A DNA stretch of 64,000 nt from Echinarachnius parma (GCA_037951105.1 JBAMJV010009705.1:1-64000); one strand, 5' to 3'; positions 44,701-56,798 are shown, counted from the first letter of the stretch. Notes: generated by a model from the sequence alone, not told the origin. Translations and numbers: made by a program.

Positions 44701-47700
44701 TTCAGGTTGGACTTGTGGTAGTATGGAATATGATTGTGGAAACGTTCGAAATACCAATGACTCCGCCATTTCTGGTAAGTTTTCATTGTGGTTCAGTGCC
44801 TATCATTATGTTAGAGTTCTTGGTACAAATATGAACTCTGAATTTTTAGACCGCTATTGTAGTTTGCAGAAATATTAAGGATTAAAACTAAAATAGGTAT
44901 TCCTATGTAAGAGTGTTATTTTTTTCGACGATGAAGAAATGCAGCAATAATATCAAGCCGTATAGATGAAAACACAATGCGTATACATGAAATACATTTG
45001 ATAGTGCTTAGGATAAAGATTTTATAAGATTAAGGTATATCAAAAGTCGCGATATACGTTACTCTTTGAAAACGGTTACAATGTAAATATTACTGTAACA
45101 TCATCTAACTGTATCACAAATATGGAACAATAAAATAGAACTACTTTGATCAATAATTTGCAGTTTGGGAGTGTAATTTTGAAGCCGGTGACTGTGGAAT
45201 TCTTCAGGGTGAATTCGACGATTCTGATTGGGTGATACAAGCGAGCCAATTTCCCGAAGGTAATCACATTTGCTTGAATATTATTATTACATTCTATATT
45301 CCTCAACAACTATGCATGAAGACAGCTTAACAAGAACCATAGCCTTGAAGGGGACCACCACGCAAAGGACAACACATGCTTATGTTTTTGTGTCGTTGTT
45401 TGATATCAAATAGATTTCCAACACAAAAGTTTGTGTAATTCATAAACACTCATAATGCCATGAATAACCACAACTTACAGAACCAACATGGCCGTTGGTT
45501 CCGTCAGCGCCAATTGTTAGTGAGTGTGCCTATTCTATATAAACACGCGTACGTTTGGTTACAATAGAACCACGAAAGAGGCGTACGTCCTAGACAATAG
45601 ATAGTTTTCTTCCGCAGACCCATGAACACATATTTAAGTATGGCGATGAGTTTTCAAATTATATAATTTGTCTGGAAACGTATTTTTCATATTTTTTGGC
45701 GGCATGAAATATTAAAACTATTACCTTTGATTATATTTCTAAATTATTTTATCTTGGATTTTTGGTTCTCTGTAAGTTCGGGTTGAGAGGGCCAGTCAAT
45801 ATTTCCCATAAACAAAACAATCAAAACAAACATCAATGATAAACCATTCACATTTTGTTGGTTTTCATATCTATATTCCACAGAAAGCTATTATGAGGCA
45901 GACTTTTCGCAGTTTTCTCGTCTGGGGGACACAGCTATCTTCACTTTACCCACAGAATCCTCGTCATCTGGTCGCGGAGTACTCGCGTTCCTCACCAGAA
46001 CCACCAGTGGTTTACTTAAAGTCGTCGCGTGCGCTGATGGCGGTGGCGCTATTTTCGAAACGGACAGTCACGCCTCACCGTACTACTATTACTCCGTGGT
46101 TGTATCTTTCCAATGCAAGACTGTGGACGAGATAAACGTGAGATCAAAATCTAACAGTAAACTACAATTATGAAGCTGAAAATACTGATTATCGTACATT
46201 CTAGATAACTAGATTAAATATGAGATAGATAGATAGATAGATAAATGGTTTTATTCAAAACTGCACATCGTAGCCCAAAAGCTAAATTGTATACAATTTT
46301 ACAATCAAATAAATCACATAAAGCATAATATACTATGACAAAATACAATTACATAATAACAATAAAGTACATTTTATAAAGACAAATAATACATCCATTA
46401 CACTGAAATAATCGGAAACATTGGCATAAAAAGATAAAACGTAATTGTACTACTATAAAATCATTTAAAGTGGATAATGAATCTGGCATTTGAGTAATTA
46501 TTTGGAGTTAATATTTATGTTAAATAGCATATCACGATTATCGAATATTACAACAAAATTAATAGAGTAATGAATAAGTAATTCATGAATATTCATGTGT
46601 ATATCTCGAGTCCATTAAATAAAAAGTCCAATTTAAAACAAAATTTGGATATTGCATTAAAGTCTTTAAAAATTTAAAATAGTGGCGTTATACTAAAACA
46701 ATGTATCAAAGGTCGAGTAATAGTACTGTTATATAAATAATTTAAATTGGCAGTTGAGAATAAATCTGGTATTTAAATAAATTCTGGAAGTTAATATTAC
46801 ATTTACAGAGTCTATTAATAAAAAGTACAATACAAATTAATGTTGAATGTTATATCATAAACCTTAAAGTTTAAATAATGGTGAGGTACTAAAACAATAA
46901 CAAGTACAAATTAAAACAAAGTTTCGATATTGTATTAAAGTCCTTAAAAGTTTAAAATAATGGCGATATACTAAAACAATGTGAGTATCAATGGTCGGGT
47001 AATTGTACTATTATATAATATAAATCGTTTCAATTGGCAGTTGAGAATAAATCTGGTATTTAAATAAATCCTTGGAGTTAATATTTCATTTGCAGAGTCT
47101 AATAAATAAAAGGTACTATAAACAAAAAATATTTGAATTTTGTATCATAGACCTTGAAGTTTATATAATGGCGAGGTACTAAAACAATGTGAATATCAAA
47201 GGTCGAGTAATATGGCGCTATTATACAAATCATTCAATTGGCAAGTGAGAATAAAATCTGGCATTTAGATAAGTACTGGTGGTTAAGTTTAAGCGTATAT
47301 CAGGAAGTTAGAATATTGCGACAAATATAATAATGAATAATTAATTAATACATTCATGCATATATATATATAAAAAATAGAATTACACAAAAATATAGCA
47401 TGCTCTATTATGATTACAGTCATTTTAAGAGCAGTGTAGCAGTCCATTTAATGAGAATTCAAGAGTCTTGTCATATAAGGTACCGGACTAATTTTATAAC
47501 GGTTCGTACGGCATCTTGGTTCTTTGTATTTTTTAGTGTCTCTCAGTGTTCTTACCGGATTGTTTTCGGTGAACCAGTCATCAATGACACCGGATTTGGC
47601 CGCACTCCTAGCGAAAGTCAGTGAGAGTTCCTCTCTGCGAGATGCCAGGTCAACGATATTGGCGTTCAGTAGAGCTTCGGTGTAAGAACGGCCGGGAAAA

Positions 47701-50700
47701 ATTATCCGAAGTGCACGTTTTTGAATTTGTTCAATCATGTTGGATTCGGCAGTTGTGAGGCTCGAGTGCCAAACCGGGCATGCGTACTCGAGCAGGGGCC
47801 TGACGAAACCGGTGTAGACTGTCACGAGGTCGGCTGCAGGAAGTCTGAACTGCTTCAGTCTCCGTAGCATGTACAAGCGAGATCCAGCTCTTGAGATCAT
47901 GGAAGAGACCTGGTTGTTCCACTTGAGGTCACTTTGGATAGTCACTCCAAGTAACTTCATGGTGGAGACCTCTTTCAAGATGTCGTTGCACAAGGTAAAG
48001 TCGAGTAGTGGGGGTGGTCTTTTGCAGAAGGTTACATGCATAATGCTGCATTTAGTCGGATTCAAGCGAACGCGGTTTCCCTCACACCACTCCTCCAAGT
48101 CTCTCAGGGCAATCTGCACGGAAGGCTGTCCGTCGCCTCTGTCACCAGCAGCGGCAAGTGACATGTCGTCGACATACTTCCAACGATGAATCGGCGACTC
48201 TCGTGTGGCGTCGTCAATGAGGACAAGAAAGAGGAGGGGTCCAAGGCGCGTACCCTGGGGTACACCGGCGGTCATCGCTTTCGAGGAGGAAAGAACTCGG
48301 TGGTATCGAACTTGATTCTCTCTAGGGGTGAGAAAATCGCATATCCACCGGATCATCCACGGCTGGATGTCTAACGATATGAGCTTCTGGATCAAAACGG
48401 TGTGGTCAACGCGGTCAAATGCACGACTGAAGTCCGTAGATACGATTGACGTAAGGTTTCCTGGACGTTCCGCATTTTCTACACAACTATGAGCATTGAC
48501 ACCATATTTCTGCTCCATCATCTCCATCAACGCCACCACTACCATCACCACCTTCATTACAACCACTGCTTTTCATAATGGCAATTGAAAGTGCATAATT
48601 AAAAACGATAATGATTCATGCTTGTGAACAGATTAAATATGTTTGGTTGATTTCACCATTTTGTAATTATCCAGATTACATTCACCGCCCAGCGAGGTTT
48701 AAGTGATACCCTCATAGACACCATCAGGATCTCCGACATTCGAGTTCTACAGTACCCTGCGTCAGGTAAGTTATCGAGATATTTAATATATAACTTATGA
48801 ATCAATTAACCAATTAACTGGAAGGACTAACATTGGGTTCGCTATGGGTTATCAACTAAATTCAGGCGCCCCTAGTAAAAAAAAAAAAGAAAGAAGAAAG
48901 TGTACGGGCGTTCGCTCATGAGCCCGTCTGCTGCTCTAAGTCGGTGGTGAAAGGGCGCAATCACTATTATTTACAGTATGTTTTCTGTTCTACCAAGCAT
49001 ATAATATTCTAGACCGAAGAATAAGTCTAATGTTCCGAAGGTTGTACCACTGAGACTGCTTTTGGTTCCACTATCAGTATGACGTCATATATTAAAGGGA
49101 ACGACATAAAGAGCCGGCTATAATTAGTCGAGGCCGCCATTTATCAATCCCTGTTACGAGGCAGAAAACAAAGGATGAATGGCATTATTGTAAATTGACA
49201 GTCCATATTATCATGATTATGGTTGAATGAAGTCCATGCCCCTTTCCTTGCTCGCACTTATTTAATTTGAAGTGAACTCCTTAGTTTAGCGTGTTTAATC
49301 TAATTATAGTTTCCTGTCTTAATTCAATGTATATAATGTATCCATTTACAAAGGTTACTACACCCTACAAACAATATTGCTATTGTTGTTGGGTCCTGTT
49401 ACCAATTGGTCTGTTAACATTGATTACAGTATGCATTATGTGAGTATTATTATCTTGTTATCTTTCAACGTGGTGTTACTACAGACACGGTCCTACCGGG
49501 CACAAACACGTTACCTCCACCATCTTCCCAAAGTAGTACGACATCGGATGCGGTTACCATGGGAACGATGACGAGTAAGCTTCCGTCATCTGGTCAGCCA
49601 TGGGGTTCTTCTCCGACGACTCCATCAGAGGCCACATTTGCAACGTCCGCATCTTCAGAGGTTCCGGCGTCTCGGAAAACGACCTTTCACCCCCACGGCG
49701 TTACATATGACCACCATCCAGTTCAGACAGGCTTTGACACCGAACCGAAAAGTGAAGGTAATTTTGTTTTTCAGTCACTCTGCAATATAATGTGTAAATA
49801 TGATATCGATAATGCGATAATATGATATCGATAAAGGTATTTTTATTTCCCAGTTGATAATTATGATCTAATTATTTTAATTCACTAGTAAAGTGCATCA
49901 AGTTTGTCAAGGAATGCATTCTTCCTTTTGTCTCGATTCACTACACCAACCGGCTTTGAACTCGGGACTCCGGGGTTTTCATTCAAACCTGTACACCACA
50001 ACACGTTACATTATTTCTTCCAGAGTTCTAAACCCACAGCTATAATTACTTGTAATAAATATTGTTTTTAATTATTAATACAGTCTGTGGTGAATCTATG
50101 AATATCTTCACCATATTTTGTACTGTACACAAATCGTCCACATACCTATGGCATGGACATATTTCATACAAATTGCGTTTAAGTCATGTTTGTTTATGTT
50201 CGTGTTTTTTTCGCTATAGGTCCATTTATGGTTCACATCGTCGCAGCGTGTGCCTCATCAATTATCGTCGTTGGGTTACTGCTGATCATCTCCGTCATTT
50301 GCTATCGAAGAAGGTAAATGATAATTAGTAATTGAGTACCATCACAATATAAAACATTATCCTCACATGGCGTTAAACAGCTAGATTTAAAAATCAAGGC
50401 GGAATGCGTTTCAAGGCGAAATAACTCATTCCGCCATTCATCTACGATGTATAGATCTGTGCGAATTGTAGTGCCTAGACAGTGTGCTCATCATTTTATG
50501 TGCATTTGGGAATGATCAACATATCTTATTATATGAGTATTGTTACCGGATCGACGGTGGCACTCAGTTGATTAACAACATTATTGTTTTTATTTCCTTC
50601 TTTCTCTCCATCTCTCGATAGAATGAACATGACAAAGTCGATGAGCTTCGCTCATAATCCCGATGGCGATGATAACGGTGATGATAACGACGATGAAGCT

Positions 50701-53124
50701 AACTACGAGATGCATGATAACCCGGTTTATGACTCCAAAGAAACAATCTGCATGACACCCGATCTCCTTCTCGACATTCCAGATCCGCTCATGGTGCCAA
50801 TTAGCCCCGAACCATCCCCGAGGGACACGGTTAGGAGTGATACCAACTATGATGATGTCAAAGACGAGATGCTAGCAATCGACTTTCATTCAAGCGATGC
50901 GAAGGCAACTTCCGTCTTGACGGATGAGTCTACTGAATTGCCGAGTCATAACTCGCCTTTCAAGACCAGGCCCAATTACCCACTCCCGGCACGTCCGGTG
51001 GAGACTCATTTCAACGACTATGAAGAACTTGACGACGAGGCGATCGCAAGCGGCAATTTTTCCATCTTAACAGAAATTCGAGACCGTCACGGGGCTTCCT
51101 CAAATAATAGTGAGAAATGTCCGGATGCTAACGATAAGCCTTTAGACGTTTTTAGCCCGCGAACTCATGAATATTACATCATCGAACCAGATACTTCCGA
51201 ATCTCCGCGTTCTTCCATTGGTGCCCAACAGACGCAACACTCAGTTCCCGGACATGTCTATAATCAACTGCAGAGACTTAAGGCGACGGACGCATCGGGC
51301 GATTTTCATTCCTATTCGAGTCTCGAAAATCCGCCTCATCTGCAGTCGCAAAATCACCAGAAGCCTCCAGCGACAGGACAAACAAGAAACGGAGAAGCAT
51401 TATATGTGTCCGGTAATTGCACATACCACCAGCTTCAGCGTGAAACGCCGAAAGGCCATGCCTATACCCACCTGACGAACCCATCGTTTCTGCAAGGAAA
51501 TATTTCGCCACTGGAATTACAGAGTAAAAGCCCGGAAAAGGGGGTTAAGGACATCCATGACAACCAAATGATTTCACCAAAGGCATCTCCAACTAGCGCC
51601 GGCAGCAACCATGGCGAGTTTGACTTCACCAACGAAGGTTACAATTCGTCTTCTTCATGTGGTGTTTCTGACGACAGTTCAAGCCCAGTCAACGGGAGCT
51701 TAACCAATGAGGCTACAGGGAATTACGAACATGATACACAAGACTTGTCTAAAATTGCCGTTCTTCAATCAGATGGAAACAAAAAATATGGAGATGGACC
51801 GACATTAGAGGTGTTAGGAGAGAGCGCAGCCGGTCATTCATACGAAAGTCTTCAAAACCCATCAAATCTTCAATCGCAGAATGTGACACTGGCAATTGAA
51901 AAGTCAAACGACAACCACGAAACAGATTCACCTGAAAGTGCCAAGAGTGACGGAACTCTGACACTATTTCACGAGAAAGAGTACAACACTCTAGACTTTG
52001 GAATCGAGTCGCTTGAAAAGAAAGGTAGGCCTACAATCGACAGGGAATCTGACTCAGACAATATTCATAATGATTCTACTCTAGGTAAAGAAACTTGCGT
52101 TAATAACAACATACGCAAACCGGATAAAGCTACAGACAGTTGCGAACATGAGGCACATGACCTGTCTGAAGTTAACATTCTTCAATCTGATGATAGCAAA
52201 AAGCCTGGAAATAGACCGACGGTAGACATGATAGAGGTACCAGGAGAGGGCGCAGGCGGCCATTCATACGAGAGTCTCCAAAATCCATCAAATCTGCAAT
52301 CGCAGAATATGGCGGTGGCGAAGGACACATCAGAAGTGGCAAAGCAGGACCATGTAGCGAATTCGCCAGGAAGTCCCGAAGGTGACAGAACTTTAAAATT
52401 ATTTCATGAAAAAGAGTACAACACCCTAGACTTTGGTATTGCGTCTCTTGCAAATAATGGTATTGTCGGCGGAGAAAGTGACTCTAACAACGGTACTGGT
52501 AATTCTACGCTAGGTACAGAATCATGCCGTTGTGGTGATGTCTCGGGATCATCTACTGAAGACAGGGATCAAATTGCCTTGGCATTTTCAGACATCGCAA
52601 ATTCCAAACTAGATGGCGAAAGAATTGTTCATGAAAAAGAGAGCACTGAAATTGAAGAAGACAACAACCAGATTAAGGTGGGACTTCCTACGGAACCATG
52701 TAGTTCTTTCAATCCATCAGTGCCTCTGTCCTCGAAGACGGAAGCTAAGAGCGATGCCAGATATTCGGGTGTCGACCCCGACAGTCATGACTACCATGAG
52801 ATCACGGAAATAGAGCCACATCCAGTTCCTCATTCTGACCAACATGACCAAACCCTCCAGAAGAAGGTTAACGCCGTTATCGATGAAAACCATAACGATG
52901 CTCCATCGAATTCAAGCGCTGTTCCAGACATTATGTCAGTGTCGCAACAGGAACGCAGAGATCCAGGTACCTTAGGTGGAGAGATGAGAGGGCCAGTCGA
53001 TCCAAAAGCATTTGACAGTGATCTGTATAACTTGTTGAACGCAGGACGAAGCAACATTGAATCCTCTAGTCAAAGATCTTTTGATGATGATCCCGATTAT
53101 GAGGATATCAATCTTATGACGTGA
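40220..53124 (+). CDS. Gene 2: SRCR-MAM type I receptor with giant cytoplasmic tail
   Basis: Nine exons: 40220-40298, 43227-43553, 44706-44774, 45164-45259, 45884-46137, 48675-48765, 49485-49757, 50220-50313, 50622-53124. Total 3786 nt, 1261 residues, all phases consistent and no internal stop. Order: signal peptide, SRCR domain, half MAM exon, complete MAM domain, Ser/Thr/Pro stalk, one membrane span, then an 834-residue tail encoded by one exon. SRCR domains bind microbial or host ligands and MAM domains support adhesion, so a surface recognition receptor is likely; the ligand is unknown. The tail has NPxY, many YxxL and a repeated HxYxxLxNP motif, pointing to recruitment of SH2/PTB proteins or clathrin adaptors after clustering. 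A LINE and MITEs sit in its introns. An extra small exon in the 2.9-kb first intron cannot be excluded. Confidence 0.93.
40395..40735. repeat. MITE family D, copy 2
   Basis: CCCCCAAAGTTGGACTTAA at the left, AAGTCCAACTTAA ... TTTGTGAAACACCCC at the right. Encloses the diverged TTAACCCCTTGACTAC ... GAATGAGTTAA mini-element at 40569-40648. Confidence 0.55.
41595..41812. repeat. (ATT)n microsatellite with (GAT)n stretch
   Basis: More than 200 bp of ATT/ATG triplets within intron 1 of gene 2. Open frames of poly-isoleucine on both strands are artefacts of this repeat. Confidence 0.97.
42930..43022. repeat. (ATTC)n / (GTTC)n microsatellite
   Basis: A tetranucleotide run with about eight perfect ATTC units, then GTTC units, in intron 1 of gene 2. 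Confidence 0.9.
43227..43553 (+). CDS. Gene 2 exon 2: SRCR domain
   Basis: 327 nt, phase 1 to phase 1, one complete scavenger receptor Cys-rich domain. Visible signature: VRVVGSNEYGAGRVEVFING, TWGTVCDTNWDEKDVAVVCR, SLGFPG, PIFMEDVECGGDEENLFEC, HSC and GAVC. Six Cys fit a group A domain. Higher GC than the flanks. Acceptor TTTGTTACGACAG, donor GTGATT. Confidence 0.95.
43690..44575. mobile_element. Large foldback element, left end lost
   Basis: Arms 43735-44140 and 44150-44540 are inverted copies (for example TCTTTCATTCGATGTACAAC against GTTGTACATCAAATGAAAGA; GCCAGAGAAC against GTTCTCTGGC). The right end finishes GGGACACACTGTATAG as mariner-type termini do; the left equivalent is missing, replaced by a poly-A run at 43672-43695. 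Confidence 0.7.
44706..44774 (+). CDS. Gene 2 exon 3: half MAM N-terminal exon
   Basis: 69 nt, phase 1 to phase 1. GWTCGSMEYDCGNVRNTNDS resembles the start of a MAM domain (compare GWICTFKNDNCGLVQDN in gene 3) but lacks the later Gln-Asp and Trp part. It keeps the frame, so it probably stays in the mRNA as a relic of a second MAM domain; it could also be skipped. Confidence 0.72.
45164..45259 (+). CDS. Gene 2 exon 4: N-terminal part of MAM domain
   Basis: 96 nt, phase 1 to phase 1: WECNFEAGDCGILQGEFDDS then DWVIQ, a textbook MAM opening. Confidence 0.93.
45347..45770. repeat. MITE family A, copy 3 (diverged)
   Basis: AAGGGGACCACCACGCAAAG at the left end, with conserved internal CATGAACACATAT and GTTTTCAAATTATATA blocks; the right end is worn. 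Confidence 0.65.
45884..46137 (+). CDS. Gene 2 exon 5: MAM core
   Basis: 254 nt, phase 1 to phase 0: SYYEADFSQFSRLGDTAIFT, GVLAFLTRTTSGLLKVVAC and YYYSVVVSFQCKTVDEIN. The equivalent of gene 1 exon 3 and of the second MAM core of gene 3. Confidence 0.92.
46223..48490 (-). mobile_element. LINE with (GATA)-type tail, minus strand, in gene 2 intron
   Basis: Minus-strand RT ORF at 47448-48490, a long AT-rich 3' part 46260-47440 with about four repeats of the AATAAATCTGGTATTTAAATA unit (near 46481, 46759, 47046 and 47250), and a tail seen on the plus strand as (GATA)n at 46223-46242. 5' truncated in the RT domain next to a CAT/ACC-rich stretch (48500-48560). Confidence 0.8.
47448..48490 (-). CDS. 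LINE reverse transcriptase, 5' truncated
   Basis: Blocks TDFSRAFDRVDHTVLIQKL, GVPQGTRLGPLLFLVLID, catalytic YVDDMSLA, LNPTKCSIMHV, KLLGVTIQSDLKW, FVRPLLEYACPVWHSSL and the C-terminal YKISPVPYMTRLLN. The ending is the natural stop of such ORFs. It differs from the AT-rich LINE at 24.8-26.9 kb in catalytic motif (YVDD against FADD) and in GC content, so it is another clade. Confidence 0.88.
48675..48765 (+). CDS. Gene 2 exon 6: C-terminal part of MAM domain
   Basis: 91 nt, phase 0 to phase 1: ITFTAQRGLSDTLIDTIRIS then DIRVLQYPAS. Matches the closing strand of MAM domains, with Ser-Asp-Ile replacing the usual Asp-Asp-Ile. Confidence 0.9.
49485..49757 (+). CDS. Gene 2 exon 7: Ser/Thr/Pro-rich stalk
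   Basis: 273 nt, phase 1 to phase 1, residues mostly Ser, Thr and Pro with no Cys; a likely O-glycosylated stalk. Donor GTAATT. Confidence 0.85.
50220..50313 (+). CDS. Gene 2 exon 8: transmembrane segment
   Basis: 94 nt, phase 1 to phase 2: HIVAACASSIIVVGLLLIIS then VICYRRR. One membrane span followed by a basic stop-transfer cluster, closely like gene 3 (63349-63451). Confidence 0.92.
50622..53124 (+). CDS. Gene 2 exon 9: 834-residue cytoplasmic tail
   Basis: A single 2503-nt exon, phase 2 to TGA. Acidic, Ser/Asn-rich and without Cys-rich or globular domains, so probably disordered. Motifs in order: NYEMHDNPVY (an NPxY), NYDDV, DYEEL, VYNQL, SYSSL, TYHQL, AYTHL, SYESL, YNTL, SYESL, YNTL, YHEI, YNLL and YEDI near the end. 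A recurring core reads (G/F)HxYxxLxNPxxLQ. A block of about 120 to 135 residues is duplicated (about 51742-52105 and 52159-52530). PDLLLDIPDPL near the membrane matches PDLLVGIHQPL in the gene 3 tail, showing common origin. Known uses of such motifs are SH2/PTB docking and AP-2 binding. The start is fixed by the acceptor TCTCTCGATAG. Confidence 0.92.
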
Positions 53125-54716
53125 CATCGGTGTTTATGATCCGTAACGACACCGATTTTACTTACTGTTACCGTCTTTTATGCAAAGTGGACACATACAG
53201 ATACTATTTTTGGAAATTGATATAACTATTTTTGTTATGGTCCATATTATTATCGATACCGTTTTATGGAATGTACCGTAAATTTCCATTTCGGGGATGT
53301 AATGAAAGTGCACACACAGAAAACGTCCTACATAAATTAACTATACTTTAAGAAAAGTACTAACGGATATCAAAATCTCACTTCACCTGCGTCTGTGCGT
53401 GCGAAACATTATCTGAATTGTGATGATCGAGGTTTGAATTCACGTGATTTAAAGCCGTTTGTTTGCGCACATTTAGGTGGTGATTTTGTATAAAGACTTT
53501 ATACATGGTAAGACAGTACTATGAATCGTCAGTCTATCTTGTATTATTATATTGTTCGATTTTATTCTATTTGTATAATGTATATATACCACAGTCCATT
53601 TACCACACCGTTGATATGCCTATTGCGCTCTGCTAGTTGTTAGTTACGCCCTTTACTTGTGGCAATTAAGTGGAATATTATGCAGTCCTACTGCATACAC
53701 AATAATAAGTTAGTGTATCTACACGTTCAAAGATGTGAACATAGTCAAAGCTGTACAAATACAGTGAAATCGTTTATGGGATTGAAGAAGAACAAAATAT
53801 TATACGGCTAAGAGTGATAATGTCTTTTGAAGTAGCCATATAATATTGTACCTTTGCGTAAATTGAGTCTTCTATATAAACCTTAGGTCCACGTACTGAC
53901 TGCAGCACATAACTAAAAACGTGTAATCCGGACATGCCGGAAGACGATTTGTCGATGTCATAATGTGTGCGCAAGCGCAGCATGTAGTAGGCAATGAAAT
54001 GCAAATGTCACCCTCTCTATTGCATTTGTATATTTTCTCTATTTTCGGGTTAGAAGGAGCACAGTTTATTACATTTTGAAAAATGAAGATAAGGGAGTTT
54101 ATATTGTTTTAATTCTTTCTCGTATGAGAGGGAGAGGGGGAGGGGGTGGGACGGGCTTGATGTGACAGAGTGGCCGTACACTATTTGCTGGAATGTTCAG
54201 GATTGAAGAAGGCATATTAAGAAGGAGGAGAAGAAGAAGAAATAGAGGAAGAAGAACTTTGCTTTCCGCTTTTTACACGAGAGTGACGGATAAAATGTAT
54301 TATCAAAGGTGGATACTTAGCAGTGTTATTCACAATTCATTTATTACCACCCCTTGTATGTACAGGAACAATAAATGTATGCAAATTGTAAAAAAATGCT
54401 TATTATAAGGCGGTGTCACACGCAATTAACTTGATAATTCACCTACGTATGTGGCAAACAGGTGACAGACATGCCTTGAATTATCTAAATAATTGAGTTA
54501 TCTAGATAAGTTACCTATTAAAATGAATCTTTGGCGTATTTCAATATGATATATTATTCTGCAGATGTTTCCCAGTGACTAGTGTACAATTAAAACATTT
54601 TATACATTCAACCATTTTCGGGTAATGTTTTTTTTTTTTCTGATGTCCGATTAATTTAATTTTCAATCGTATTTTGGTAGCTGTGCAAGCCAATATGGTG
54701 TGATATTTAAAGTTTT

Positions 54717-54980
54717 GCAGTGTGAACACACTGTGCTACACAGTGTGGACCACAATGTTAAATTATAGCGTTTCCAGTGTGAAATTCGAGCGTTTACACA
54801 GTGTGAAAACCAACCCACACTATGAACACACTGTGACCACACTGTAAACACACTGTGAGGGCACTATCGCCACAGTGTGAAATTGCCTGCGTTCACAGAG
54901 TGTAAAAGGGTGCGCTAACACTGTATATCTCAGCAATTTCACAGTGTATTCACAGTGTGCTTACAGTGTAAGTTAACAAT
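54717..54980. repeat. CACAGTGTG-word cluster
   Basis: Irregular array of ACACTGTG / CACAGTGTG words in both senses, looser than the array at 5636-6160. Confidence 0.7.
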
Positions 54981-56445
54981 GAAAAGATTGGTATGAAACA
55001 TGCACACCAAATTGCCTCCCCCCTTCCAAAACGAGACAAAACAATATAAAACATTTATCTCATCGACCTTGTATTGCAACTACGCACCAACTCACAAGCT
55101 TGTCATACACCAAGTACAAACATGTCCTGCTACCAAACCATTTCCTACATGTGTTGCCCTTTATTCACAATATTGGAAAGTCATTTTTTGGTACACTTTG
55201 TAATGTTGATGATGATTTACGTGGGTCGTAACGGGATGAGGGTCACATGTCCTAAAATATAATTTTTATTTATTTCAAATTCAAACAAAACCGCACCTGT
55301 TTTAATACCAAATCAAGCATCTAGTGGTCATATCACTGAAACAACTCCGTACAGATTATCATAAACACAAAGCGCATGACCTAAGGCTAACCTCTAAAAA
55401 ATGCTCGGAGTAATATTTCAGATTTCCGCAAAGGCAACTTTTGGGTCAGGGTTAGTATTCCGACCTTCTTCAAAAAGAAGAAAAAGAGACTGATACGGAA
55501 ATGCATATTGGAACGGTCGGAAGGACTGAAAAGGAGATTGAAAGGAGAAATCTAAGCCACAAACGAACTTAATCTGTATTCATGGAGTATTATGTGATAT
55601 CAGTGGCGTAGCTAATGTGGACATGGTGAGCATGTGCACCCTTTCCATCCAACGTGCCCCCTCGCCCAGTCATTTGACAAAACAACACTCATTATATTAT
55701 AGTTACTCTATGCTCATTAGAGTAAACTCTTATAAAGAAGTACGTAGAGAGTGCTCACCAATTTTTCGCACCCCACCCCAATTAATCCAAAGTGTCCAAT
55801 CGAACAGGTAGAAATTTAAGTTTTGGTAAACATATTTTTTTTAAATAATGATTTTATTAATTCTTTCACTAAATGATATACATAATTATGGCTAAAAACA
55901 CCTTTGGCAGTTAAAAAAAAAAAACTGTTATCTATACACTCATTTCCATATACCAAACAGCCAATCAGTAAATTAAGAGTGATACAAAAAGACTGTAACA
56001 CAGCACGTCATGGAGTGACCATGAACTGTTTACATTACCTTTTTTCAAATGTAAAATAGAGTAACACTCCGCAATGTTTTTACAATTTCCCCTTAACCTC
56101 CAAAAATCTCATCGCCTATTACCCGAACCCCATCTTCAAACTATAATGGTTGACGATAAAGGAAATGCATAGTCATTTCTGACGTCCGGTTGTGTTTTTG
56201 TGTCCAATAAATGAAGAAAAAAATAACATCCATTTAACCAGTTTGTGCTGAAAAGTTATATTAGTAAACACCTCTGACTAATACTATAATATAATATGAA
56301 CTACATTATTCGTCAACCAGGTTGGCCAATTAGTTGCGCAGTTGCTTGGTTGTTTAATGTTGTTTTATTTTGACACTGTGTGACAGGAAGCACACCTGTA
56401 CTTATAACACAAATCAAGATATGAAAGTGAACGGTATTAATCACT

Positions 56446-56719
56446 CTCATTTATTTGTTTAATTTGGATGCGCCTGCCTACCACCGAAAATAAGAGTTTG
56501 ATAAATACAATTTGATTCGGATGTCGACGTCAAAGCTGGTAAACTTGAACAGGTGGTCACATGACATATAGACGGCAATTTCTTAATCACGCTAATGTAT
56601 TTGTTTAATCTGGATGATCCTACCTACCAGTAATTAAGAGATTCGTTATTAGTAAAACTTGGTGGGGAATTTCGACGACAAATTTGGTAAACTTGAATCA
56701 GTGGACACATGGCATCTAA
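56446..56719. repeat. Tandem duplication ending at the gene 3 start
   Basis: Two units of about 140 bp, 56446-56583 and 56587-56719 onward, share TATTTGTTTAAT, CTACC, AATTAAGAG and the block GGTAAACTTGAA ... CACATG. The gene 3 ATG lies at the end of the second unit; the first unit has ATAGACGG at the matching position. Confidence 0.75.
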
Positions 56720-56798
56720 ATGGCAAGGATACGATTTATGATCATACTCACCGCGTTGATTTGCTGGCTGGGCCAATATACATTCGCCCAAGGAACGG
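56720..56798 (+). CDS. Gene 3 exon 1: signal peptide
   Basis: MARIRFMIILTALICWLGQY then TFAQGTG; ATG at 56720, donor ACGG|GTAAGG, 79 nt, phase 1. Confidence 0.9.

Larger units (their letters stand above)
53125..56719. other. Intergenic region between genes 2 and 3
   Basis: 3' UTR and flank of gene 2 (possible AATAAA at about 54369-54374), a CACTGTG-rich patch at 54717-54980 similar in theme to 5636-6160, a short repeat beginning CAGTGGCGTAGC at 55600, and a tandem duplication directly upstream of gene 3. No exon seen. Confidence 0.5.
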
